Positions 6,854 to 13,837 of a stretch of 17,244 nt of DNA are shown piece by piece. Under the pieces are notes generated by a model that saw only the letters and a program-made list of their open reading frames with translations, did not search any database and had not been told where the DNA came from. The stretch covers positions 1 through 17,244 of the forward strand of contig JALQXY010000105.1 of the NCBI GenBank assembly GCA_023262945.1, in the 5' to 3' direction. The position numbers and the translations under genes are program-made. The stretch is from Rickettsiales bacterium. GTDB taxonomy: Bacteria; Pseudomonadota; Alphaproteobacteria; Rickettsiales; UBA1997. Position 1 is the stretch's first letter; each line of letters begins with the position of its first letter.

Positions 6854-7012
6854 ATGAAAAAAATTATCTATTTTTTAATACTTATCAATATTTCATCCTG
6901 CTTATCTTCTCTTGATAAGGAAAATATAAAATCCATTAATTCAATCTCCGCTTCACAACGCATTAACTCTGTTGATCAAAATAGCCAAGTGATTTTTAAT
7001 GAAGATTTTTAA
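6854..7012 (+). CDS. Small lipoprotein, 52 residues
   Basis: Short gene between two lipoprotein genes: ATG at 6854, 4 nt after the preceding stop, TAA at 7010-7012 overlapping the next ATG by one base (TAATG). The product starts MKKIIYFLILINISSC, a complete lipoprotein signal with lipobox I-S-S-C and acylated C16. The mature part is only about 36 residues, polar, rich in Ser, Asn and Ile, and ends NEDF. No domain is recognisable. The exact fit between neighbours and the clean signal peptide make it a convincing gene despite its size. Small lipoproteins of this kind often serve as accessory subunits of envelope complexes. That role is inferred. Confidence 0.72.
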   Translation: MKKIIYFLILINISSCLSSLDKENIKSINSISASQRINSVDQNSQVIFNEDF

Positions 7013-8010
7013 TGAAATTGAGTAAAGCAATTATACTTTCCATTATCTTTTTAATTTCATCGGCTATCGGCTCGTGTAATAAAGAATCGATTAAAAATTC
7101 TAATGATTTACCTCATTGGTATATAAATCCAAAACAAAATAACTCACAATTTCTTTATGGCATCGCACAAGGCTATACTTTTCAAGAAGCTAAAATAGCC
7201 GCCCTTGCCGAAGCTAGCTCTAGATTATCAACCAAAATATCAGCAACAACAAGCTTAATTAGGGAAGAAAATAATTATAGCAGTAACGAAGAAATAAGGC
7301 AGAATATTAAACAAAGCAATCTTGAGATCAATTTTAATAACTACAAAATATCAAATAATAAAATAGTAAATAATATTTATTTTGCCGAAGTTGAGATTAA
7401 TAAAAATGAATTTATTACCTTCTATCAAAAAGAAGTAAATAAGCTATACGAAGAGATTATATCTATTGATAAAAAATCATTATCTCAAAATATTTTATCA
7501 CGCTATAATTCGTTACAGAAAATATCAGAGATAGGGAGTAAAATATTTTTTTACAACTCTGTAATAAACGGTTTAGGATTTAACATTTTATCAAAAGATA
7601 GATTGAAAGTAATTTCTGATTTACAAAATGAATATTCTTCCATTAACTTAAAAATTGAATTTTATATCGATAACTCTTCAGATAGAGAATTATCTGTGAT
7701 TATTAAAAACTTCATCAATAAACAAAATATCAAAATTATTAAAGAAAAACCTACATCATACAATAATAATCAAATAACTTTAACAATAAATTCTTTAGAG
7801 GAAAGACAAAAAGTTTATCAATATTTCATGAATAATGTAACGATTCTTATTGAAGCTAAAAATAATAATAAAATACTCTATAGTAATAAAATAAATGCCA
7901 AAGGTAGCTCTTTATCTGACTATGCATCAGCAAAAAAATCAGCAATTATTCAATTTGAAAAACATATTGCTCAACAAAATATTTTTAAAATTATAGGAAT
8001 TAATGAGTAA
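7012..8010 (+). CDS. LPP20-domain lipoprotein with unknown C-terminal region
   Basis: 332 residues. The signal peptide ends in lipobox I-G-S-C with acylated C22. The N-terminal mature part resembles LPP20: DLPHWYINPKQ, then YGIAQGYTFQEAKIAALAEASSRLSTKIS, and a strand INNIYFAEVEINKNEF-type ending near residue 140; this is the canonical form with the AxxxAxAEAxxxL helix. Residues about 145-332 are a second region without recognised family: a helical stretch, IKIEFYID-like strands, and a closing DYASAKKSAIIQFEKHIAQ helix. It starts on the stop of the 52-residue lipoprotein and its end overlaps the next gene by 8 nt. Paralogous in its N-terminal half to the gene at 6256. Likely an outer-membrane lipoprotein facing the periplasm. 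Confidence 0.68.
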   Translation: MKLSKAIILSIIFLISSAIGSCNKESIKNSNDLPHWYINPKQNNSQFLYGIAQGYTFQEAKIAALAEASSRLSTKISATTSLIREENNYSSNEEIRQNIKQSNLEINFNNYKISNNKIVNNIYFAEVEINKNEFITFYQKEVNKLYEEIISIDKKSLSQNILSRYNSLQKISEIGSKIFFYNSVINGLGFNILSKDRLKVISDLQNEYSSINLKIEFYIDNSSDRELSVIIKNFINKQNIKIIKEKPTSYNNNQITLTINSLEERQKVYQYFMNNVTILIEAKNNNKILYSNKINAKGSSLSDYASAKKSAIIQFEKHIAQQNIFKIIGINE

Positions 8011-9133
8011 AATACAAAATATTTTCATAGCTAAAGTTTGCCTCTTGTTAATTATTTTACTAACTCTTTCTTCTTGCGGTACTAAGATTAAAAATTTTGA
8101 TAAATACGAAAAACATCTTTTGCCTGCAAGTCAATTTTTGCCAAGCAAGGAAGATTTGGAACAAAAAATTCCAAAAGTTTTAGTAATAGAATTAAATGAA
8201 AATAATATAGAAACCGCAAAGCAGGCAAAATTAGGAAAATCTCTTGCCAAAAACATCGAAAATATTTTGGCACAGAATGAATTAGCTTCTATTATTGATC
8301 GAGATTCAGCAACAGATCTTAAAGATGAAATAATATTATCTCAGATTAATAACGATAATTCAAATTATAGTGGTCCTATAATAGCAGATTATGCAATTAC
8401 TGGAACTATCTCTAATGCTAATTTTACCAGTGAATATAAATCAGCACAAAATTACTTTAACAGGTCAACCGGCACTTATGAGTACAAACCTCCTAAATTT
8501 ATCTATCAATCATTGGTATCTGGTAACATAAAAATACTAAAAATTCCTTCACTTGATACAGTTAAAGTCATAGAATTTGATGGCAAAGAAACAAGACAAG
8601 AGAATGCACAAAACAACGGTGGGATTAGATTGGGAGGTTTATCGATAGGAGGAACTGAAAATCAAGCACAAAAAGAAGATAATGGATTAATTAGAGAGGC
8701 CGCAAAAAAAGCCATATTTAACATGGCTGAAGATTTGCAAAATATCTTTTCTAAGAATGGCTACATTTTAGAAAAAAGAGTTTTAAAAAATAAAACAATT
8801 TTCAAAGTCAATTTAGGTAAAAACGATTCTATAAAAGAAGGTGATCATTTTAATATAATCGCCAAATATCAAACTCAAAACCCAATTACTAAAGAAGATG
8901 AAATAGAAACTAGAATAATAGCTTCTGGCAAGATTAGCAATCAAATTAATCCTGATAGCGCATGGATTATAATTAAAAATAAAGAAGATTTAAATAAGAT
9001 AAGACTTGGAGATCGTATGCAAGTTTTTTACAAAAAAAGCTTTAAAAAGAAGCATGGGGCAAAAATAAAAAAAAGCTTCGATCTTTTTCTTGGCGCTAGC
9101 GAACTATACTTAAAAAATCAAAAAAAACAGTGA
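8003..9133 (+). CDS. CsgG/FlgT-like lipoprotein
   Basis: 376 residues. Lipoprotein signal with lipobox L-S-S-C, acylated C25. Residues about 57-245 resemble the CsgG/curli-assembly and FlgT-middle fold: KVLVIELNEN, a long helix GKSLAKNIENILAQNELASIIDR, then ADYAITGTISNANF (128-141) and paired strands FIYQSLVSGNIKILKI, followed by the AAKKAIFNMAEDL helix. Residues about 264-343 look like the small beta-barrel at the end of FlgT: FKVNLGKNDSIKEGDHFNII, IASGKI, IRLGDRMQVFY. A glycine-rich loop (206-217) lies between. A weak Shine-Dalgarno AGGA precedes the ATG. Together with two LPP20 proteins this recalls the FlgO/FlgP/FlgT outer-membrane set of Vibrio, but no flagellar gene is in the window. 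Domain calls are by eye. Confidence 0.62.
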   Translation: MSKIQNIFIAKVCLLLIILLTLSSCGTKIKNFDKYEKHLLPASQFLPSKEDLEQKIPKVLVIELNENNIETAKQAKLGKSLAKNIENILAQNELASIIDRDSATDLKDEIILSQINNDNSNYSGPIIADYAITGTISNANFTSEYKSAQNYFNRSTGTYEYKPPKFIYQSLVSGNIKILKIPSLDTVKVIEFDGKETRQENAQNNGGIRLGGLSIGGTENQAQKEDNGLIREAAKKAIFNMAEDLQNIFSKNGYILEKRVLKNKTIFKVNLGKNDSIKEGDHFNIIAKYQTQNPITKEDEIETRIIASGKISNQINPDSAWIIIKNKEDLNKIRLGDRMQVFYKKSFKKKHGAKIKKSFDLFLGASELYLKNQKKQ

Positions 9134-9996
9134 AACATATAAATAGTATTAAAGAAATTTCTGATTATCAATATTTTATCTTTGATATATGGGGAGTCAT
9201 TCATGACGGTGAATCAGTGTATCCAGAATCTATTGATGCTATAAAATATCTCCGCTCCTTAAATAAAAATATATGCTTTGTCTCAAACGCTCCGCGTAGA
9301 AATTTTGTGGTTGCAAACTTACTCAATAAATTTGGAATTGATAAAACTTTATATGATTTTATTATTAGTTCTGGTGAAGTGGCATTTATAAATCTCAAAG
9401 ATAATCAAGAAAATGGCTTTTTGGAATATGGAAAAAATTATTTTTACATCGGTCCAAGAAAAGATATAGATCTACTACAAGGACTGGATTATAATATAGT
9501 TAAAGATGCCAAAGATGCTGATTTTATCTTAACAACAGGATTTGATCACGATAAATCAGTAGATAATGAAAAATTATCTCAACTAAAAGAATGCCTTAAA
9601 TATGATCTAAAAATGATCTGCGTTAATCCAGATTTGATAGTCGTTAAAAAAGACGGTCGTAAAATGAATTGCGCTGGTCTTATCGGAAAACAATATCATG
9701 AACTTGGAGGAAAAGTTGAATATTGCGGAAAACCGCATAAATTAGTATATAAAATGACTTGCAATTTGTTTAAAACTAAAGAAAAAAGGAATATTATTGC
9801 TGTTGGTGATAGCCTGGATACTGATATCATTGGAGCTAATAATAATAATATTGATAGCTTGCTTATTACTGGCGGATTATTATCTGATGTTTTTCAGATT
9901 AAATATTGGCAAAATTGTAATCCAAGAGATATCGAGCAATTGTGCAATGAGCAAAATATTTTTCCTAACTTTGTAATTTCAAATTTAAAAATATGA
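9130..9996 (+). CDS. HAD-superfamily class IIA hydrolase (TIGR01459-like)
   Basis: 288 residues. HAD motifs: motif I FDIWGVIHDG with nucleophile D19, where the usual second aspartate is W21; motif II VSNAPR (51-56); motif III lysine K201 in CGKPHK; motif IV GDSLDTDIIGA (226-236). The C2 cap of the NagD type lies between motifs II and III. This D-x-W-G form is, as I recall, the alphaproteobacterial TIGR01459 family, whose substrate is not established. Losing D+2 should weaken ordinary phosphatase chemistry, so activity may be unusual. The start is GTG, overlapping the previous stop in GTGA; its own stop overlaps the next gene in ATGA. Cytoplasmic. Confidence 0.82.
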   Translation: MKHINSIKEISDYQYFIFDIWGVIHDGESVYPESIDAIKYLRSLNKNICFVSNAPRRNFVVANLLNKFGIDKTLYDFIISSGEVAFINLKDNQENGFLEYGKNYFYIGPRKDIDLLQGLDYNIVKDAKDADFILTTGFDHDKSVDNEKLSQLKECLKYDLKMICVNPDLIVVKKDGRKMNCAGLIGKQYHELGGKVEYCGKPHKLVYKMTCNLFKTKEKRNIIAVGDSLDTDIIGANNNNIDSLLITGGLLSDVFQIKYWQNCNPRDIEQLCNEQNIFPNFVISNLKI

Positions 9997-10964
9997 AAAA
10001 GAACTCTACAAAAAACAAATCTAATAAAAATTCAATTAATATCTTTTTAATCTTAGCAGTAATTATTATTGCAATTATTTTTGCTATGCTATTTTTAAGG
10101 AATGATGATAAAAAAGAGGTAATTGCCAAAATTGGAGGAGAAGAAATTTACAAATCAGAATTGGAAAGCAAGATAAGCGAAATATTTCAAAGTAGTGGTC
10201 AAGAAGGTAAGTTAAGCGCCCCTAATATAGATAAAATACCACAAGAAATTATCAAAATAGTAGTTCGAGAAATTTATACTGATAAAAAACTACTAAAAAG
10301 AGCTAAGAAAGCTAAAATACATAAAAGAAATGATATAAGAAAGAAAATTAAACAAGTAAAAAAAGCTATAATAAATCAAGGATATATTGATTACATAATA
10401 GAAAATGAAATTAATGATCAAATTATTAGCGAGACTTACGTTAATTTAAGCAATGAAATTAATGGAAAAAAAGAATATGACCTTTATCATATTATTGCAA
10501 AAGATGAAAACACTGCTAATGCTGCTTACGAAGAGTTATCAAGCTCAAAAAAATTTGACAAAGTTGCCAATAAATACTCAATCGACAAACAAAGTGCTAT
10601 TAAGGGCGGTAGCATTGGTTTTATAGTTGAAAATGCATTGTCTCCAGAAATCGTTAAAGCTTTATCCGCTCTAAAAAAAGGGCAACCATCGAAACCAATT
10701 AAAACTAATTATGGTTGGAACATAGTTAAATATGAAGCGATAAAAGATGCTAAACCACTGCCTTTTGAAAAAGTTAAAGACAATATCAGAAATCAACTTA
10801 TTCAAGAAAAAATAACAAATCTAAAGAATAGCTTACTTGGCGATGCTAAAATTGAATTAATGATATCAAATTCAAGCGATATGAACAAAAATGATGAGGA
10901 AGTAATCTCGATAGAAGAAGATAAAATAGATAATGATAATGAAATCAAAGAAAAAGAATTATAA
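9993..10964 (+). CDS. Membrane-anchored parvulin-type peptidyl-prolyl isomerase
   Basis: 323 residues. A lysine- and asparagine-rich cytoplasmic head (1-14) is followed by one membrane anchor (about 15-35), then a SurA/PrsA-like chaperone segment opening VIAKIGGEEIYKSEL, and a parvulin PPIC domain (about 161-250): YDLYHIIAK, FDKVANKYSID, GGSIGFI, LSPEIVKALSALKKGQPSKPIKTNYGWNIVKYE. These are the standard parvulin landmarks. It should face the periplasm and help fold or escort secreted and outer-membrane proteins, a fitting partner for the four lipoproteins upstream. The C-terminus (about 300-323) is strongly acidic and ends EIKEKEL. Its last 32 nt overlap the start of rlmB. Confidence 0.85.
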   Translation: MKKNSTKNKSNKNSINIFLILAVIIIAIIFAMLFLRNDDKKEVIAKIGGEEIYKSELESKISEIFQSSGQEGKLSAPNIDKIPQEIIKIVVREIYTDKKLLKRAKKAKIHKRNDIRKKIKQVKKAIINQGYIDYIIENEINDQIISETYVNLSNEINGKKEYDLYHIIAKDENTANAAYEELSSSKKFDKVANKYSIDKQSAIKGGSIGFIVENALSPEIVKALSALKKGQPSKPIKTNYGWNIVKYEAIKDAKPLPFEKVKDNIRNQLIQEKITNLKNSLLGDAKIELMISNSSDMNKNDEEVISIEEDKIDNDNEIKEKEL

Positions 10965-11775
10965 ATCATTAAATTCTGTACCAAAAATACACCACAAAAA
11001 AACTCAATCAAAATTCAATATCATTCAAGATGGTAGCAAAATATTGCTTTTTGGCACCCATCCATGCTTGCATGCGATACTCAATAAAAACAGAAAAATT
11101 TATCAAATATTTGTTACAAAAAACTCTCTCGATGATCTTTTGCAGTTTTTACATAGTAACAAAATTTCTCATCTACAAAGTATAATCAAAAATGTTGATA
11201 AAGCATATCTTGATAAAATAACAGAAGATAATAATCATCAGAATATAGCTATAATTAGTTCAAAATTAATAATAAAAACTCAAATCGATCTTTTGCAGTT
11301 ACTATATAGCAAAAAAGATTTAGATCAATTACCTAATATTTTAATTCTTGATCAAATAACCGATCCTCATAATATAGGTGCCATCATTAGAAATGCTGCT
11401 GCTTTTAAATTTAATATAATAGTTTTTAGTCAGTATAATTCAATTCAAGAGAGTGCTGTGATAGCTAAAGCCTCTGCAGGCAATCTTGAGTTTATTCAAC
11501 CTTATGTCGTAAGTAATATTAATGATTTAATATTAAAGTTAAAAAAAATAGGATACTGGAATATCGGCCTAAGCGGCGAGGCCACGCAAAAAATATCCGA
11601 TATTAATAAATACAAAAATAAAGCATTGATATTGGGATCAGAAGGAAAAGGTATAAGAAAACTAGTAAAAAAGAATTGCGATATTTTACTTAAAATTGAA
11701 ATTTGTGATGATACCGAAAGTTTAAACGTAGCTAGTGCAGCTGCTATCGCATTATTTGAATCAACAAAAAGTTAA
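10933..11775 (+). CDS. rlmB: 23S rRNA 2'-O-methyltransferase, TrmH/RlmB family
   Basis: 280 residues of the SPOUT TrmH family. An N-terminal basic stretch (1-27), then a SpoU substrate-binding domain (about 36-115, opening LLFGTHPCLHAIL), then the knotted SAM-binding domain with all three motifs: LDQITDPHNIGAIIRNAAAF (139-158, N147 and R153), ALILGSEGKGIRKLV (231-245, E237) and SLNVASAAAIALFE (263-276). RlmB methylates G2251 of 23S rRNA in E. coli; choice of RlmB over other TrmH relatives rests on the GxHP head and overall length. Start is ATG 10933 or the in-frame ATG 10939, both inside the end of the parvulin gene. Its TAA abuts the NAD kinase ATG with no gap. Confidence 0.85.
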   Translation: MIMKSKKKNYKSLNSVPKIHHKKTQSKFNIIQDGSKILLFGTHPCLHAILNKNRKIYQIFVTKNSLDDLLQFLHSNKISHLQSIIKNVDKAYLDKITEDNNHQNIAIISSKLIIKTQIDLLQLLYSKKDLDQLPNILILDQITDPHNIGAIIRNAAAFKFNIIVFSQYNSIQESAVIAKASAGNLEFIQPYVVSNINDLILKLKKIGYWNIGLSGEATQKISDINKYKNKALILGSEGKGIRKLVKKNCDILLKIEICDDTESLNVASAAAIALFESTKS

Positions 11776-12567
11776 ATGAAATATAAAAAAATAGCCATAA
11801 TTGCCGCCTTAAGCAATGATAAGGCAATTTCTATCAAAAATCATTTGGTTGATAGTTTTAATTTTATCGATTTAACCAATGATAACAGCAATAAAGAAAA
11901 TTTTGATATGATTATTGCCATTGGTGGAGATGGTCTTATGCTGCATCTTCTTCATAAATATAGTAACAATCCAATACCAATATATGGTATAAATTGTGGC
12001 ACCGTTGGCTTTCTAATGAATAGTTTTAAAGATGATGATATTTTAAAGAAAATTGAAAATAGCAATATAACTAAACTTTATCCTTTAAAAATGGAAGCTA
12101 TTGATGTCAATAACAAGAAACATAAACTTATAGCAATTAATGAAGTAGCAATAACTCGTAAATCAAGCCAATCGGTAAAAATTTCCATTATAATCAATGA
12201 ACAAAAAAGAATAGAAAATCTCTCTGCTGATGGCGTTTTGGTCGCAACTCCCGCAGGAAGCACTGCGTATAATTTTTCTGCAGGTGGGCCCATAATTCCC
12301 TTTGGATCAAAAATATTAACCTTAACTCCCATTTGTCCTTTTCGTCCACGAAAATGGCATGGAGCTTTATTACCAGAGTCAAGTAAAATTAGATTTGAAA
12401 TTCTTGATTATAAGAAACGCCCTGCCCTTACTACGGCCGATTACAATGAAGTGCAAAATGTCAAAGAAGTATTAGTGCAGCAAAATAAAAAAATGCCTCT
12501 CTTTATTGCTTTTGATCCGGATCATTCTTTAGAAGAAAGAATAATACGTGAACAATTTACAAGTTAA
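11776..12567 (+). CDS. nadK: NAD kinase
   Basis: 263 residues. Phosphorylates NAD to NADP with ATP or polyphosphate. Signatures: catalytic loop IAIGGDGLMLHLLH with GGDG at 50-53, GINCGTVGFLMN (71-82), AINEVAITR with N122-E123, and DGVLVATPAGSTAYNFSAGGPI (152-173). The C-terminal beta-sandwich includes LTPICPFRPRKWHGALLP. Length is in the usual range for the shorter alphaproteobacterial enzymes. It starts directly after the rlmB stop and is the last gene of the plus-strand run from 6256, with 51 nt before the next gene. Cytoplasmic. Confidence 0.93.
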   Translation: MKYKKIAIIAALSNDKAISIKNHLVDSFNFIDLTNDNSNKENFDMIIAIGGDGLMLHLLHKYSNNPIPIYGINCGTVGFLMNSFKDDDILKKIENSNITKLYPLKMEAIDVNNKKHKLIAINEVAITRKSSQSVKISIIINEQKRIENLSADGVLVATPAGSTAYNFSAGGPIIPFGSKILTLTPICPFRPRKWHGALLPESSKIRFEILDYKKRPALTTADYNEVQNVKEVLVQQNKKMPLFIAFDPDHSLEERIIREQFTS

Positions 12568-12595
12568 TTCACAAAGAAATATTCTTAAGTTAAAA

Positions 12596-12604
12596 TGGTA
12601 CAAT
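12596..12604 (+). promoter_or_regulatory. Possible extended -10 promoter of the glycosyltransferase gene
   Basis: TGGTACAAT matches the extended -10 form TGN-TATAAT with one change, 14 nt before the ATG at 12619. No good -35 box at the right distance. It would give a leader of only a few bases. Confidence 0.3.
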
Positions 12605-12618
12605 ATATTTTATAAAAC

Positions 12619-13677
12619 ATGAAAAAAACAATCTTCAATATTGTACAAAGCAACATAAATGGAGGATTAGAAAATGTTTTCTTAGAATATTCTAAGATTC
12701 TACAAAAAGATTATAGATTGATATGTATAATTTCAGAAGGCTTTGTTCATTTAAATAAGTTAAAAAAACTTGGCATAGAAGTAGAAATATTAAATATTAA
12801 AGGTCATTTTGATATATTTTCAGCTATAAAACTTTTCTTTTTAAGAAAAAAATACTCACCCGATCTTATGATAGCTCACAATGGTAGATCATTTGCTGTT
12901 GTAAATTTATATAATAAAATTTTTATAAAAAGAAACTTTAAAACTATAGCTGTAAGTCATGGCGGAAATCCAAAAAGATTAGTTAATTTTGATTATATAA
13001 TTACAGTTGCAGAGCATTTAGCTAACAATATTAAGAAAAAATATAGAAATATTTCTAGAGAAAGACTTTTTACTATTCATAATGGAATTAAAATTAATCA
13101 TAATTATGATCCAAAAAGTAAAATTAAAAATAAAAATTTTACTCTTGGAATCTTATCAAGACTGTCCCCTGAAAAAAATATAATTACAGCTATTAAATCA
13201 TTTAAGATTTTTTTAAATGATGTTCCTAATGCAAAGTTAAATATTGCGGGAGATGGTCCCGAACTACAAAAATTAAATAAATTAGTCAGACAAGAAAATT
13301 TACAAAATAATATTTCTTTCTTGGGTCATATAAATAATATAGAAAAGTTTTTTAATGAGATAGATTTATTTATTCATCCAGCAACCAAGGAACCTTTTGG
13401 TTTGGTTGTTCTTGAGGCTTTTAATTATTATACGCCTGTGATCGGTTCTGATTCTGGTGGATTAAAAGAAATCGTTAATAATAAGAAAAATGGTTATCTT
13501 TATGATGATCCAATGTCAGAGAAAGATTTATACAAAATGATGCATGATTATTATTTCAATAAAATAAAAGATAAGGAAATAATAATTAAAACCGCCAGAA
13601 AAGATTTAGAAGATAAGTTTTCTATAGAGGCAACAAGAAATAAAATAAAACAGATTATGAAACTGTTGAATATGTAG
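12619..13677 (+). CDS. Glycosyltransferase family 4 (GT-B fold)
   Basis: 352 residues with two Rossmann-like halves. N-terminal half: NINGGLENVFLEY (12-24), the GG-E-x form of the acceptor-side loop, and IAVSHGGNPKRL. C-terminal nucleotide-sugar half: ILSRLSPEKNIITAI with R181 and K186 for donor phosphates, NIAGDGPEL (208-215), FLGHINN, and the retaining EX7E pair E258 to E266 in EPFGLVVLEAF, followed by GSDSGGLKEIV. This is standard for GT4 enzymes that build lipopolysaccharide core, O-antigen or other glycans; sugar and acceptor cannot be read from the sequence. No signal peptide, so cytoplasmic or loosely bound to the inner membrane. It stands alone between the NAD kinase run and the convergent ccmF. 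Confidence 0.88.
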   Translation: MKKTIFNIVQSNINGGLENVFLEYSKILQKDYRLICIISEGFVHLNKLKKLGIEVEILNIKGHFDIFSAIKLFFLRKKYSPDLMIAHNGRSFAVVNLYNKIFIKRNFKTIAVSHGGNPKRLVNFDYIITVAEHLANNIKKKYRNISRERLFTIHNGIKINHNYDPKSKIKNKNFTLGILSRLSPEKNIITAIKSFKIFLNDVPNAKLNIAGDGPELQKLNKLVRQENLQNNISFLGHINNIEKFFNEIDLFIHPATKEPFGLVVLEAFNYYTPVIGSDSGGLKEIVNNKKNGYLYDDPMSEKDLYKMMHDYYFNKIKDKEIIIKTARKDLEDKFSIEATRNKIKQIMKLLNM

Positions 13678-13837
13678 CAATAAAAATCTTATCTTTAGAT
13701 TAAATTTCAAACTTCAAATCGTTTTTTTTTGCAAGTTTGGGAATTGGTATAACTTAAGACTCTTTTTAATTTTAAATCAAAAGATAAAGAATTTAATCGC
13801 CTATTTTTAACTACTCTAAAGATGGACTTTGATATTA
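13678..13837. other. Convergent intergenic region with hairpin candidate
   Basis: Separates the ends of the glycosyltransferase (plus) and ccmF (minus). A 7-bp inverted repeat, CAAACTT (13708-13714) and AAGTTTG (13733-13739), encloses a T tract and could be a weak terminator. The motif GGGAATTGGTATAA (13739-13752) resembles 134-147 next to the direct repeat at 144. No gene seen. Confidence 0.35.

Noticed and set aside
12078..12382. Two minus-strand frames inside the NAD kinase gene
   Set aside because: Both are antisense to conserved NAD kinase motifs and have no features of their own.
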